Shown in pieces: positions 36,351 through 45,851 of a stretch of 64,000 nt of DNA (positions are counted from its first letter, which is position 1; every line of letters begins with the position of its first letter). Under the pieces are notes generated by a model. That model made no database searches, was not told the origin of the DNA, and was given only the letters and a program-made list of their open reading frames with translations. A program made the position numbers and the translations under genes. Origin of the DNA: Lachnospiraceae bacterium (GTDB lineage: Bacteria > Bacillota > Clostridia > Lachnospirales > Lachnospiraceae); NCBI GenBank assembly GCA_017412055.1, contig JAFQOW010000016.1:39869-103868 (forward strand), read 5' to 3'.

Positions 36351-37562
36351 ATGGAAAAGAAACTTTTACATACACCTGAAGGTGTTAGAGATATTTACAA
36401 CGGAGAATGTGCTAATAAGCTATATCTTCAGGATACTATTCATGAAACCTTGAAATCTTATGGATACGAAGATATACAGACACCTACCTTTGAATTTTTT
36501 GATATATTTAAAAAGGAGCGTGGAAGTGTAGCATCTAACAATATGTATAAATTCTTCGATAGAGAAGGATATACACTTGTTTTACGTCCAGATATGACTC
36601 CAGCAGTAGCTAGAGCTGTATCAAAGTATTATATGGATGAGACTATGCCTGTTAGATTTTGTTATATGGGCAATACATTTATCAATCATGCAGAGCATCA
36701 AGGTAAATTAAAGGAAATCACTCAAATTGGTGCAGAGCTTATAGGTGATAATAAATCAGATGCTGATGCAGAAGTTATCGCTATGACCATAGATTCATTA
36801 TTAAAATGTGGTCTTGAAGAATTCCAGATTGAGATTGGTCATGTAGATTACTTCCATGGTTTAATGGAGGCAGCAGGCCTTGATGAAGATGAAGCCAATG
36901 AGCTTATGACTCTTTTATCTAATAAGAACTTTTTTGGAGTGGAAGAGTTGATTACAAGATGTAACGTGCCTGAAAATGTAAAGGATATTTTCAATAATTT
37001 ACCGGAACTCACAGGACAGATAGAGGTAATCAACACAGCACGAGGCTTATATACAAATAAATTGATAAACAATGCATTGGATAGAATGGAAAAGCTTTAT
37101 GAATTACTTTCAATGTATGGCTTTGAAAAGTACATATCCTTTGATTTAGGCATTATAGCTAATTTTGATTATTATTCAGGAATTATTTTCCATGGATATA
37201 CATATGGAACAGGTAATCCAATTGCAAAAGGTGGTCGTTATGACAATCTATTATGCCAGTTTGGTAAAAATGCTCCATCTATAGGTTTCGCAATAGATTT
37301 AGACCAGCTTTTAATAGTTCTTAATCGTCAAAAGATAAATATTAATGGAGAATCTAAAAAAACTCTTATTATTTATGATGAAGACAAAAAGGCAAAGTCT
37401 ATAAAAGAAGCTATTTTACTTAGAGACCACGGAATTCCAACAGTTTCCATGAGAAAGAGTGAACAACTTACTATAGATAACTATGAAAAATATTGTAATG
37501 ACTATAATTTTGATACTATGATATATATCACAGGTGACGAAGTTATAAGGAAGGAGTTTTAA
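36351..37562 (+). CDS. hisZ: ATP phosphoribosyltransferase regulatory subunit HisZ
   Basis: A catalytically inactive histidyl-tRNA-synthetase paralogue that combines with short-form HisG to make the active, histidine-sensitive first enzyme of the pathway. The 403-aa protein starts LLHTPEGVRDIYNGE and has class II synthetase motif 2 (LRPDMTPAVARAV, RFCYMGNTF) and GRYDNLLCQFG, but no anticodon-binding domain. AAAGGAG precedes the ATG. It is directly followed by hisG, as expected for the hetero-octameric form. Confidence 0.94.
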   Translation: MEKKLLHTPEGVRDIYNGECANKLYLQDTIHETLKSYGYEDIQTPTFEFFDIFKKERGSVASNNMYKFFDREGYTLVLRPDMTPAVARAVSKYYMDETMPVRFCYMGNTFINHAEHQGKLKEITQIGAELIGDNKSDADAEVIAMTIDSLLKCGLEEFQIEIGHVDYFHGLMEAAGLDEDEANELMTLLSNKNFFGVEELITRCNVPENVKDIFNNLPELTGQIEVINTARGLYTNKLINNALDRMEKLYELLSMYGFEKYISFDLGIIANFDYYSGIIFHGYTYGTGNPIAKGGRYDNLLCQFGKNAPSIGFAIDLDQLLIVLNRQKININGESKKTLIIYDEDKKAKSIKEAILLRDHGIPTVSMRKSEQLTIDNYEKYCNDYNFDTMIYITGDEVIRKEF

Positions 37563-37564
37563 CA

Positions 37565-38200
37565 ATGAGATATTTAACATTTGCCCTTGCAAAGGGTCGT
37601 CTTGCAAAAAACACTCTTGAAATCTTCGAAAAGATAGGTATTACTTGTGAAGAAATGAAGGATAAGGACACCAGAAAGCTTATATTTGTCAATGAAGAGC
37701 TTAAGCTTAAATTCTTCCTTGCAAAAGCTGGTGATGTCCCTACATACGTGGAATATGGTGCCGCTGATATAGGTGTGGTTGGAAAAGATACAATCCTTGA
37801 AGAGGGTCGTAATATATTGGAGGTTGTTGATTTGGGTATGGGAAAATGTCGCATGTGTGTATGCGGTCCAAAGTCAGCAGAGGAGCTTTTAAAGCACCAT
37901 GATATGATAAGAGTTGCCAGTAAGTATCCAAATATTGCAAAGGATTACTTCTATAACAAAAAACACCAGACAGTTGAGATTATTAAACTAAATGGTTCAG
38001 TAGAGCTTGCGCCTATCGTAGGTTTATCTGAAGTAATTGTTGATATAGTAGAGACTGGCTCTACGCTTAGAGAAAACGGTTTGGATGTTCTTGAAGAAAT
38101 TTGTCCATTATCAGCGAGAATGGTTGTAAATCAGGTATCTATGAAGATGGAAAATGCAAGAATTATGAAATTAATATCTGATCTTAAAACTGTTTTATAG
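37565..38200 (+). CDS. hisG: ATP phosphoribosyltransferase, short form
   Basis: First step of histidine synthesis: ATP + PRPP to phosphoribosyl-ATP. The 211-aa protein is the short form lacking the C-terminal ACT-like domain, so it needs HisZ. Motifs: LTFALAKGRLAKNTLEIF, EYGAADIGVVGKDTI, IKLNGSVELAPIVGLSEVIVDIVETGSTLRENGL, shown by its PRPP loop VETGSTLRENG. It begins 2 bp after hisZ ends. Confidence 0.97.
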   Translation: MRYLTFALAKGRLAKNTLEIFEKIGITCEEMKDKDTRKLIFVNEELKLKFFLAKAGDVPTYVEYGAADIGVVGKDTILEEGRNILEVVDLGMGKCRMCVCGPKSAEELLKHHDMIRVASKYPNIAKDYFYNKKHQTVEIIKLNGSVELAPIVGLSEVIVDIVETGSTLRENGLDVLEEICPLSARMVVNQVSMKMENARIMKLISDLKTVL

Positions 38201-38222
38201 ACAGAAAGGTAAGGCGAATAAT

Positions 38223-39521
38223 ATGAGAATAGTAAAATTAAACGAGGAATCAAAGAAGAATATTCTTGATGATTTATTAAAAAGAAGTCCTAATAATTAT
38301 GACAGCTATGCTTCAACAGTAAACGAAATTGTAAATAATGTAAGAGAGAATGGCGATAAGGCTGTAGCTGAATATACACTTAAATTTGACAAGGTTCAGT
38401 TAAATGCCGATACTATCCTTGTCACAAGAGAAGAAATTGAAGAAGCATATAAGTATGTAGAAGAAAATGATGAAGGTTTAGTTGATGTAATCAAAGCTTC
38501 AGCTAAAAATGTTAGAGATTATCATATGATGCAAAAGCAGTATAGCTGGTTTGATTCTAAGCCTGATGGAACAATGCTTGGACAGAAGATAACACCTATT
38601 GAAAGAGCAGGTGTATATGTTCCTGGTGGAAAAGCAGCATATCCGTCATCGGTTCTTATGAATATAATTCCAGCAAAGGTTGCAGGTGTTGAAAAAATCG
38701 TAATGGTTACTCCACCTGGTAAAGATGGTAAGGTTAATCCTGGAACACTTGTAGCTGCTGATATAGCTGGTGTAGATGAAATATATAAAGTGGGTGGCGC
38801 ACAGGCTATAGCTGCACTTGCCTTCGGTACAGAAACTATACCTAAGGTTGATAAAATAGTAGGACCTGGAAATATATTTGTTGCATTGGCTAAAAAGGCA
38901 GTATTTGGTTTTGTAAGTATTGATTCAATCGCTGGACCAAGTGAAATCCTTGTACTTGCTGACGAAACAGCAAATCCTCGTTTTGTAGCAGCCGATCTTT
39001 TATCTCAGGCTGAGCATGATGAAATGGCTTCAGCTATATTAGTTACAACAAGTGAGGAATTAGCCAATAAGGTATCTTTAGAAGTAGATAATTTCGTAAA
39101 GGTACTTAGCCGTAAGGAAATCCTTGAGAAATCCTTAGAAAATTATGGATATATTCTTGTTACAGATTCTATGAAGGATGCTATAGATGTTGCCAATGAA
39201 ATAGCTTCAGAACACTTAGAAATAGTAACAAAGAATCCATTTGATACAATGACTAGAATAAAAAATGCAGGTGCTATTTTCTTAGGTGAATACAGCTCTG
39301 AACCACTTGGGGATTATTTTGCAGGACCAAATCATGTTCTTCCTACAAATGGAACAGCAAAATTCTTCTCCCCACTTGGCGTAGATGACTTTATCAAGAA
39401 ATCAAGTATTATCTCGTACTCAAGAGAAGCTCTTGAAAAGATACACAAGGATATAGAACACTTTGCAACATCTGAACAGTTAACAGCTCATGCAAACTCT
39501 ATCAAAGTAAGATTTGAGTAA
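38223..39521 (+). CDS. hisD: Histidinol dehydrogenase
   Basis: Two NAD-dependent oxidations of histidinol to histidine; zinc enzyme. The 432-aa length is normal. Visible are PIERAGVYVPGGKAAYPSSVLM, the NAD and substrate region KVGGAQAIAALAFGT, VGPGNIFVALAKK, IAGPSEILVLAD, the zinc ligands in SQAEHDEMA, and FAGPNHVLPTNGTA. It follows hisG after 22 bp. Confidence 0.97.
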   Translation: MRIVKLNEESKKNILDDLLKRSPNNYDSYASTVNEIVNNVRENGDKAVAEYTLKFDKVQLNADTILVTREEIEEAYKYVEENDEGLVDVIKASAKNVRDYHMMQKQYSWFDSKPDGTMLGQKITPIERAGVYVPGGKAAYPSSVLMNIIPAKVAGVEKIVMVTPPGKDGKVNPGTLVAADIAGVDEIYKVGGAQAIAALAFGTETIPKVDKIVGPGNIFVALAKKAVFGFVSIDSIAGPSEILVLADETANPRFVAADLLSQAEHDEMASAILVTTSEELANKVSLEVDNFVKVLSRKEILEKSLENYGYILVTDSMKDAIDVANEIASEHLEIVTKNPFDTMTRIKNAGAIFLGEYSSEPLGDYFAGPNHVLPTNGTAKFFSPLGVDDFIKKSSIISYSREALEKIHKDIEHFATSEQLTAHANSIKVRFE

Positions 39522-39548
39522 TTCAAATGACAGAAAGAAGGTTATAAC

Positions 39549-40136
39549 ATGTCAAGAATAGGAACAGTAAAAAGAGTAACTGGCGAAACACAGATTGAAG
39601 TTACAATAAACCTTGATGGACAAGGAAAGGCTGAGATTAATACAGGTATAGGATTTTTCGACCATATGCTCAACAATTTTGCCCGTCATGGATTATTTGA
39701 TTTAACAGTTAAGGCTACAGGTGATTTATATGTGGATTGTCACCACTTAATAGAGGATACAGGTATTGTTTTAGGTCAGGCTATCTTACAGGCCATAGGA
39801 GACAAGGTGGGAATTAAACGTTACGGCAATGCTATCTTACCTATGGATGATGCTTTGATTCTCTGTGCCTTGGATTTATCAGGCAGACCATATTTATCAT
39901 ATGATTTAAAATTTAGTCAACCTATGTGTGGATATTTTGAGACAGCAATGACAAAGGAATTCTTTTATGCATTATCATATAGTGCAGGTATGAATCTTCA
40001 TTTTAAGATGATGTCTGGCGAAAATGACCACCATATTATAGAGTGTGCATTTAAAGCATTTTCAAAGGCGCTTGATATGGCAACTATGACAGATTTAAGA
40101 ATCAATTCAGTACTTTCAACAAAGGGTACATTGTAA
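39549..40136 (+). CDS. hisB: Imidazoleglycerol-phosphate dehydratase
   Basis: Dehydrates imidazoleglycerol phosphate. The 195-aa monofunctional form has no HisB-N phosphatase domain. [37 protein letters not shown] and [16 protein letters not shown] contain the histidines and glutamates that bind the two Mn ions. Confidence 0.97.
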   Translation: MSRIGTVKRVTGETQIEVTINLDGQGKAEINTGIGFFDHMLNNFARHGLFDLTVKATGDLYVDCHHLIEDTGIVLGQAILQAIGDKVGIKRYGNAILPMDDALILCALDLSGRPYLSYDLKFSQPMCGYFETAMTKEFFYALSYSAGMNLHFKMMSGENDHHIIECAFKAFSKALDMATMTDLRINSVLSTKGTL

Positions 40137-40155
40137 ATTAAATGAGGATATAGAT

Positions 40156-40488
40156 ATGAATTTTGAAGAATTTAAGCTAAATAAGGATGGAATGATTCCG
40201 GTAATCGTTCAGGACTATGAGACAAATGAAGTATTAATGCTTGCTTATATGAATAAAGAGGCATATGATACCACTATAAATACTGGTCGAATGACATATT
40301 ATAGCAGAAGCAGAAATGAGCTTTGGATAAAAGGTTTAACATCAGGTCATTTTCAGTATGTAAAATCTCTTGAAATAGACTGTGATAAGGATACACTTTT
40401 GGCTAAGGTAGACCAGGTAGGTGCAGCCTGTCATACAGGAAACAGAACATGCTTTTATACAAATATTTATAAAAGCGATTGCAACTAA
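40156..40488 (+). CDS. hisI: Phosphoribosyl-AMP cyclohydrolase
   Basis: Opens the adenine ring of phosphoribosyl-AMP. The 110-aa protein is the single-domain form without the HisE pyrophosphohydrolase. Motifs: [35 protein letters not shown], and the metal-binding cysteines in [27 protein letters not shown]. hisA, hisF, hisH, hisC and hisE are not in this cluster and must lie elsewhere. Confidence 0.96.
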   Translation: MNFEEFKLNKDGMIPVIVQDYETNEVLMLAYMNKEAYDTTINTGRMTYYSRSRNELWIKGLTSGHFQYVKSLEIDCDKDTLLAKVDQVGAACHTGNRTCFYTNIYKSDCN

Positions 40489-40503
40489 GTAAATATCATA
40501 CAC

Positions 40504-40556
40504 AAAAACCCCCTTTTCACTAAAAATTAATTAGCGATAGGGGGATTTGGGGTTTA
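40504..40556 (+). terminator. Hairpin region ending the his operon
   Basis: CCCCCT (from 40509) can pair with AGGGGG (from 40539), and AAACCCC with GGGGTTT (40549-40555). There is no long T-run, so termination is only probable. Confidence 0.35.
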
Positions 40557-40572
40557 ATAAAGGAGAAGTGTT

Positions 40573-41970
40573 ATGAAGAATAAAAAGAAAATAATCATAG
40601 GATGCGCTATATTTACAATTGCAATAATCGCTATAGTATACTTAGGTGTAGCAGTTTACTATCAGTACCATTTTCTTCCAGGAACAACTATAAACGGAAA
40701 GGATTATAGCAATAAAACCGTAAAAGCAGTTAAGGATTCTATCCAAAATGATATTCGTACATATTATCTTAAGCTTATTGAGAGAAATGACGAAGTTGAA
40801 CATGTTTCCGCTGGTGATATTGATATGAAGGTTACCATTGATGGTGATTTATCAAAAATAAAGAATAAACAAAATCATTATCTATGGTTTATTAAACCAA
40901 AGAAGGCAGAAAAACTAGATGTTACCATAGCCTATGATGACATAAAGCTTGATTATGCTATAAATGGTCTTAAGTGTCTTGATGATGAGTATATTAATTC
41001 CGGTATTGCACCAGAGCTTACTTTTGACGGCAATGCATTTACTATGACAGAAGGTGTTCCGGGCAATGAAATAGACAAGGAAAAGACTATTTCACTTATA
41101 AAAGAAGCAATCAATAATATGGACCCAGTATTAACCTTAGAAAACGAAGGCTGCTATCTTGTTCCAATTGATAAGGAGGCTTCTGAAAAGGAGAAAAAGC
41201 TTCTTAGTAAGTTAAATAGCTATCTTGATGTGGTTATCACATTAACCTTTGGAGAGGAAAAGGAAGTTATAGACAAGGCACAGATATATAAATGGTTATC
41301 TGTTGATACAAATAGTGAAGTAGTATTTGATACAGAAAAAATCATTGAGTACGTTGATAATATTGGTAAAAAGTATGAGACAATGGGGCAAACAAGAGAA
41401 TTCTTGAATTCTTCTGGTGAAACAATCAAGGTTAGTGGCGGTGATTTTGGTTGGTGGATTAATAGAAAGGCTGAAGCTGAAGCTATTATCAATGATATCA
41501 AAGCCCTCAATTCAGTTACCAGAGAGCCTAATTTCTTACAGAGAGCCGGAGCCTTTGGTGAAAATGATTTTGGTAATACATATATCGAAATTAATTTAAC
41601 TACTCAGCATTTATATGCATATAAAGACGGCAATAAGATTGTAGATTGCGACATTATTTCCGGTGACCCTGTCAATGGTTTAGAAACTCCAACAGGTGTA
41701 TTCAATATGAGATTTATGTTTACAAACTATAATTTTGTCAGAAAAGATTTTACAAAAAAACTAAAGTATTGGATGGTATTCTATGGCAATACTGTAGATA
41801 CAAATATAGGCATTGCATCATGTGATTGGTTGACAAGCTTTGGCGGAACAGCTTATAAAGGCGCTGGTTCCCTAGGCTCTATATATGTCAATGAGGCTGA
41901 TGCAAAAACCTTATATATGGAACTTCCAGGTAAGGATTTTCCTGTTATAATTTATAAAGAAAGACGTTAA
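40573..41970 (+). CDS. YkuD-fold L,D-transpeptidase homologue lacking catalytic residues
   Basis: A 465-aa membrane-anchored protein: N-terminal helix (KIIIGCAIFTIAIIAIVYLGVAVYY), two peptidoglycan-binding-4-type modules (about 40-330) and a YkuD domain at the C-terminus (YIEINLTTQHLYAYKDGNKI, TPTGVFNMRF, KYWMVFYGN, FPVIIYKERR). The layout is that of VanW/YkuD cell-wall proteins. However, the catalytic SHGC[IV] is GSLGSI here, and the upstream His of GIHDA is Ala (IGIASCDW), so both the nucleophilic Cys and the paired His are gone. I infer a wall-binding or regulatory pseudoenzyme. AAAGGAG precedes the ATG. Confidence 0.85.
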   Translation: MKNKKKIIIGCAIFTIAIIAIVYLGVAVYYQYHFLPGTTINGKDYSNKTVKAVKDSIQNDIRTYYLKLIERNDEVEHVSAGDIDMKVTIDGDLSKIKNKQNHYLWFIKPKKAEKLDVTIAYDDIKLDYAINGLKCLDDEYINSGIAPELTFDGNAFTMTEGVPGNEIDKEKTISLIKEAINNMDPVLTLENEGCYLVPIDKEASEKEKKLLSKLNSYLDVVITLTFGEEKEVIDKAQIYKWLSVDTNSEVVFDTEKIIEYVDNIGKKYETMGQTREFLNSSGETIKVSGGDFGWWINRKAEAEAIINDIKALNSVTREPNFLQRAGAFGENDFGNTYIEINLTTQHLYAYKDGNKIVDCDIISGDPVNGLETPTGVFNMRFMFTNYNFVRKDFTKKLKYWMVFYGNTVDTNIGIASCDWLTSFGGTAYKGAGSLGSIYVNEADAKTLYMELPGKDFPVIIYKERR

Positions 41971-41983
41971 TTTGGAGGCTTAA

Positions 41984-43849
41984 ATGACTAATTTAGCATT
42001 AACCGATGAAATACTTATGAGTATTGATAAACCAGCCAGATATATTGGTCAGGAAGTCAATATGGTAAAGAAGGATTTGAATACTGTAGATGTGCGTTTT
42101 GCAATGTGTTTCCCGGATGTATATGAAATAGCTATGTCACACCTAGGAATTCAAATTTTATATGATATGTTTAACAATATGGAGGGGGTGTACTGTGAAC
42201 GAGTATATTCTCCTTGGACAGATTTAGATGAAATTATGCGTAAGGATAATATTCCATTATTTACGTTGGAGACACAATCTCCTGTAAAGGATATGGATTT
42301 CTTAGGTATAACTATTCAGTATGAAATGTGTTATACAAACATTTTACAGATTCTTGATTTAAGCAATATAGCACTTTTAGCTAGTGATAGAGCAGAGGAT
42401 GATCCTATCGTTATCGGTGGTGGTCCTTGTACCTACAATCCAGAACCTATCGCTGATTTCTTTGATATTTTCTATATGGGTGAAGGCGAAACACAGTATC
42501 AGGCCCTCATTGATTTATATAGAAAAAATAAAGCTAATAATTGTTCAAGAAATGATTTTTTACTTGCAGCTGCCAAGCTTCCAGGTATGTACGTTCCAAA
42601 GTTTTATGACGTAGATTACAATGAAGATGGAACAATAAAAAGCTTTATGCCAAATACCGAAGGTGTACCAACAACCGTTACTAAAGAGCTTGTTATGGAT
42701 TTAAGTGATACTGTATATCCTGAGAAACCGTTGGTTCCATATATTAAAGCTACGCAGGATCGAGTTGTTCTAGAAATACAACGCGGATGTATAAGAGGCT
42801 GTCGCTTCTGTCAGGCTGGTATGATTTACAGACCAGTAAGAGAACGAAGTATAGAATTTCTCAAAGACAAAGCTATTAAAATGCTAAAAAATACAGGTCA
42901 TGAGGAGATATCCTTAAGCTCTCTTAGCAGCTCAGATTATTCTAAATTGCCTGAGCTTATGGATTTTCTTATAGAAGAGCTTAAGGGAAAGGGTGTCAAT
43001 ATATCATTGCCATCCTTAAGAGTTGATGCATTTTCTCTTGATGTTATGAGTAAGGTTCAAGATATTAAAAAGAGCTCCTTAACATTTGCTCCTGAGGCTG
43101 GTTCTCAACGTATGAGAAATGTTATTAACAAGGGCTTAACTGTAGAGGACATATTAAACGGTTGTTCATTAGCTTTTAATGGCGGTTGGAACAAGGTTAA
43201 GCTTTATTTTATGCTTGGTCTTCCTACAGAAACAGAAGAGGATATGAAGGCAATTGCTGAGTTATCTGAGCTTGTAGCCGAAAAATATTATGAGATTCCT
43301 AAGTCTGAAAGAAATGGAAAGGTTATGGTTACTGCCAGCAGTTCTTTCTTTATTCCAAAGCCTTTTACACCATTACAGTGGGCTCCTATGTGTTCTAAGG
43401 ATGAATTCCAAAGAAGAGCCTATGTAGTTAATGATAGAATGAAGGAAATGCTTAATAGAAAGAGCCTTAAGTATAATTATCATGATCCTGATGTATCTAT
43501 CATCGAAGGCTTACTTGCACGAGGCGATAGAAAGATATCTAAGGTTATTATGAAGGTTTATGAAAAGGGCGGAATTTATGACGCATGGGGCGAATATTTT
43601 AATTATGACAGATGGCTTGAGGCTTTAGATGAAGCAAATATTGATTTAGATTTCTATACAACAAGACAAAGAAATTTAGATGAAATATTCCCATGGGATT
43701 TCATAAATACTGGTGTGACTAAAGAATTCTTAAAGCGTGAATGGAATAACGCTATGAATGAGCAAGTATCGCCTAACTGTAAGATGAAATGTCAAGGATG
43801 CGGTGCAACTATGTTTAAGGGAGGTATCTGTTTTGAAGATAAGAATTAA
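41984..43849 (+). CDS. B12-binding-domain radical SAM protein (TIGR03960 type)
   Basis: A 621-aa protein with an N-terminal cobalamin-binding-like region (VRFAMCFPDVYEIAMSHLG) and a radical-SAM core with RGCIRGCRFCQAGMIYRP. LPSLRVDAFSLDVM and FMLGLPTETEEDMKAIAELSEL are typical core strands, and the C-terminus ends in CKMKCQGCGATMFKGGICF, a cysteine cluster. Such proteins are always paired with the DUF2344 gene that follows. A link to RNase E/G and ribosome assembly is suggested by the conserved neighbourhood; the reaction is unknown. Confidence 0.9.
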   Translation: MTNLALTDEILMSIDKPARYIGQEVNMVKKDLNTVDVRFAMCFPDVYEIAMSHLGIQILYDMFNNMEGVYCERVYSPWTDLDEIMRKDNIPLFTLETQSPVKDMDFLGITIQYEMCYTNILQILDLSNIALLASDRAEDDPIVIGGGPCTYNPEPIADFFDIFYMGEGETQYQALIDLYRKNKANNCSRNDFLLAAAKLPGMYVPKFYDVDYNEDGTIKSFMPNTEGVPTTVTKELVMDLSDTVYPEKPLVPYIKATQDRVVLEIQRGCIRGCRFCQAGMIYRPVRERSIEFLKDKAIKMLKNTGHEEISLSSLSSSDYSKLPELMDFLIEELKGKGVNISLPSLRVDAFSLDVMSKVQDIKKSSLTFAPEAGSQRMRNVINKGLTVEDILNGCSLAFNGGWNKVKLYFMLGLPTETEEDMKAIAELSELVAEKYYEIPKSERNGKVMVTASSSFFIPKPFTPLQWAPMCSKDEFQRRAYVVNDRMKEMLNRKSLKYNYHDPDVSIIEGLLARGDRKISKVIMKVYEKGGIYDAWGEYFNYDRWLEALDEANIDLDFYTTRQRNLDEIFPWDFINTGVTKEFLKREWNNAMNEQVSPNCKMKCQGCGATMFKGGICFEDKN

Positions 43850-44561
43850 ATTTACAAAGACAGGCCCAATTAGATATATTGGTCATTTGGATGTTATGAG
43901 ATATTTCCAAAAATTAAATAGACGTGCTGATATAGATGTAAAATATTCCGCAGGGTTTTCGCCACATCAGATTATGTCCTTTGCAGCACCGTTGGGTGTA
44001 GGACTTGAAAGCTATGGCGAATATGTAGACATAGAGGTAAACACCACAATATCTTCAAAGGATGCTATAGAAGCTTTAAACGCTGCTTCAGTAGAAGGAA
44101 TTACTGTCACAGGATATGTAAAGCTAAATGATAGTGCACCTAATGCAATGTCTTGTGTGGTGGCAGCTGATTATAAGGTTAAAATCAAAGATAACTATAA
44201 GCCAGCTGCTAGTAATATAAAAGAAGCCTTTGAAGAATTCTTAAGGCAATCAAGCATTGTAGTTGAAAAAGCCACTAAAAAGTCTGTTATGGAAGTAGAT
44301 TTACGACCATTGATTTTTGATGCATATATGGATGATAATGGCGATTTCTTTATGAAACTATCTACAGGTAGTGCTCAAAATTTAAAGCCAGAGCTTGTTA
44401 TGGATGCCTTCTATAAATATTTAGGCGAAGAAATGAATGAATTTGCGTTAAATATCACACGTTTAGAGGTATATGGTCAAAATATTACAAAAGATGATAG
44501 TGGCAATATTATAAATACAGAAATCATTCCTTTAGAGAAATTTGGTGAGATAATTGAGTAA
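43833..44561 (+). CDS. TIGR03936/DUF2344 radical-SAM-associated protein
   Basis: A 242-aa partner of the preceding radical SAM enzyme; in some bacteria the two are fused. KIRIKFTKTGPIRYIGHLDVMRYFQKLNRRADI and SPHQIMSFAAPLGVGLESYGEY are the family signature (key parts GHLDVMRYFQ and FAAPLGVGLES). It uses a TTG start at 43833: GGGAGG lies 9 bases before it and the conserved sequence starts exactly there. It overlaps the radical SAM gene by 17 bp and the RNase gene by 8 bp. Confidence 0.88.
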   Translation: MKIRIKFTKTGPIRYIGHLDVMRYFQKLNRRADIDVKYSAGFSPHQIMSFAAPLGVGLESYGEYVDIEVNTTISSKDAIEALNAASVEGITVTGYVKLNDSAPNAMSCVVAADYKVKIKDNYKPAASNIKEAFEEFLRQSSIVVEKATKKSVMEVDLRPLIFDAYMDDNGDFFMKLSTGSAQNLKPELVMDAFYKYLGEEMNEFALNITRLEVYGQNITKDDSGNIINTEIIPLEKFGEIIE

Positions 44562-45789
44562 AAAGCTTATTTTAACAAAACTAAATCTACCGTGTATAGC
44601 TCCATCAGATGTAGCAGTCCTATATGAAGATGATAAACCTGCATATATGGATATTTTCTATGATGATGAGCCCTTTGTACTGGGAAATATATATGTTGCC
44701 CATGTTAATGATGTTGTAAAAAACATTAATGCAGCCTTTGTTGAGTATACCCCTGGTAAAAAAGCTTATTTATCTATGGAAAATACCGAAAACACCTTCT
44801 TTATTAACAGGAAAAATACCACAAAGATATGCCAAGGTGATAATATTCTTATACAAATCAAAAAAGATGCAATAAAGACAAAAGATGCTGTATGTAGCAC
44901 TTGCATAGAATTTACATCAAATTATGTAGTATTAACATATGGTGTTTCAGGTATAAATGTTTCTACTAAGATAAAAGACCAGAATATGCGTGATATACTG
45001 ATAAAACATTGTAAGGAAGCCCTTTCAGATATTAGTTATAATAAAGATGCATATGGTATGATTAATGAAGAATTATTTAATAGTATCTTGAATAATACTG
45101 GCATAATCGTAAGAACTGATGCTCAGCTTATAAATGATTATAATCTTCTTAAGGAAGATATCTTAAAGCAATTTGAAATATTGTTTACCTGTTTTAATAA
45201 AGCATTGTATAGCAAGGGAAGAACATCTATATATTCCACTGAAAATCCTATATTATCTGTTATTACTAAACACAAGGCTGATGAAATAGTGACGGACAAT
45301 ATAGATATGTATAAGATGATGTCTGAGCTTCATATAAATGTCAGCTTATATGAAGATTCATTGTTACCATTATATAAGTTATATAGTCTGGAAGGATTAC
45401 TAAGTGAAATAGCTTCAAGAAAAGTATGGCTTAAGTCCGGTGCTTACCTTGTTATAGACTATACAGAGGCTATGACAGTTATAGATGTCAACACTGGTAA
45501 ATGTGAAAAGGGCAAAAACAAAGAAGATACTATTTTAAAGATTAATTTGGAAGCTGCCGTTGAAGCTATGAGACAGATTAAGCTTAGAAATATATCGGGA
45601 ATCATAATAATCGATTTTATAGATATGATAAGTGATGAGTCCAAGGATAAATTGCTTAATCAGCTTATAAATGAAGCTAAGAATGATAAGATAAAGACAT
45701 CCATAATGGGACTTACCAGATTAAATCTTGTTGAAATCACTCGTAAAAAGACAAGAGAGAGAATAATTATAAAAAAGAATAATAATTAA
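44554..45789 (+). CDS. Ribonuclease E/G family protein
   Basis: Single-strand endoribonuclease involved in rRNA and mRNA processing. The 411 aa include the S1 domain with the inserted region (NIYVAHVNDVVKNINAAFVEY, KKAYLSMEN), the RNase H-like and DNase I-like parts, and the two catalytic Asp in MTVIDVNTGKCEKGKN and IIIIDFIDM. The protein ends soon after LVEITRKKTRERI, so the CPxCxG zinc-link and the small C-terminal domain that hold E. coli RNase E/G tetramers together are absent. Start is TTG at 44554, inside the previous gene. Confidence 0.9.
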   Translation: MSKKLILTKLNLPCIAPSDVAVLYEDDKPAYMDIFYDDEPFVLGNIYVAHVNDVVKNINAAFVEYTPGKKAYLSMENTENTFFINRKNTTKICQGDNILIQIKKDAIKTKDAVCSTCIEFTSNYVVLTYGVSGINVSTKIKDQNMRDILIKHCKEALSDISYNKDAYGMINEELFNSILNNTGIIVRTDAQLINDYNLLKEDILKQFEILFTCFNKALYSKGRTSIYSTENPILSVITKHKADEIVTDNIDMYKMMSELHINVSLYEDSLLPLYKLYSLEGLLSEIASRKVWLKSGAYLVIDYTEAMTVIDVNTGKCEKGKNKEDTILKINLEAAVEAMRQIKLRNISGIIIIDFIDMISDESKDKLLNQLINEAKNDKIKTSIMGLTRLNLVEITRKKTRERIIIKKNNN

Positions 45790-45793
45790 TGCA

Positions 45794-45847
45794 TAATCCT
45801 CTATTTTAAGCATATATATAAATAGTATATGAAAGAATAGAGGATTA
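45794..45847. promoter_or_regulatory. 12-bp inverted repeat across the dpaA leader
   Basis: TAATCCTCTATT (45794-45805) and AATAGAGGATTA (45836-45847) match perfectly around a 30-base A/T-rich loop. The right arm contains the GAGG that serves as the dpaA RBS, so pairing would hide it. A CATA-type -10 like those of late sporulation sigma factors lies in the loop (GCATATATATA) but is imperfect. Confidence 0.6.
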
Positions 45848-45851
45848 ATTT

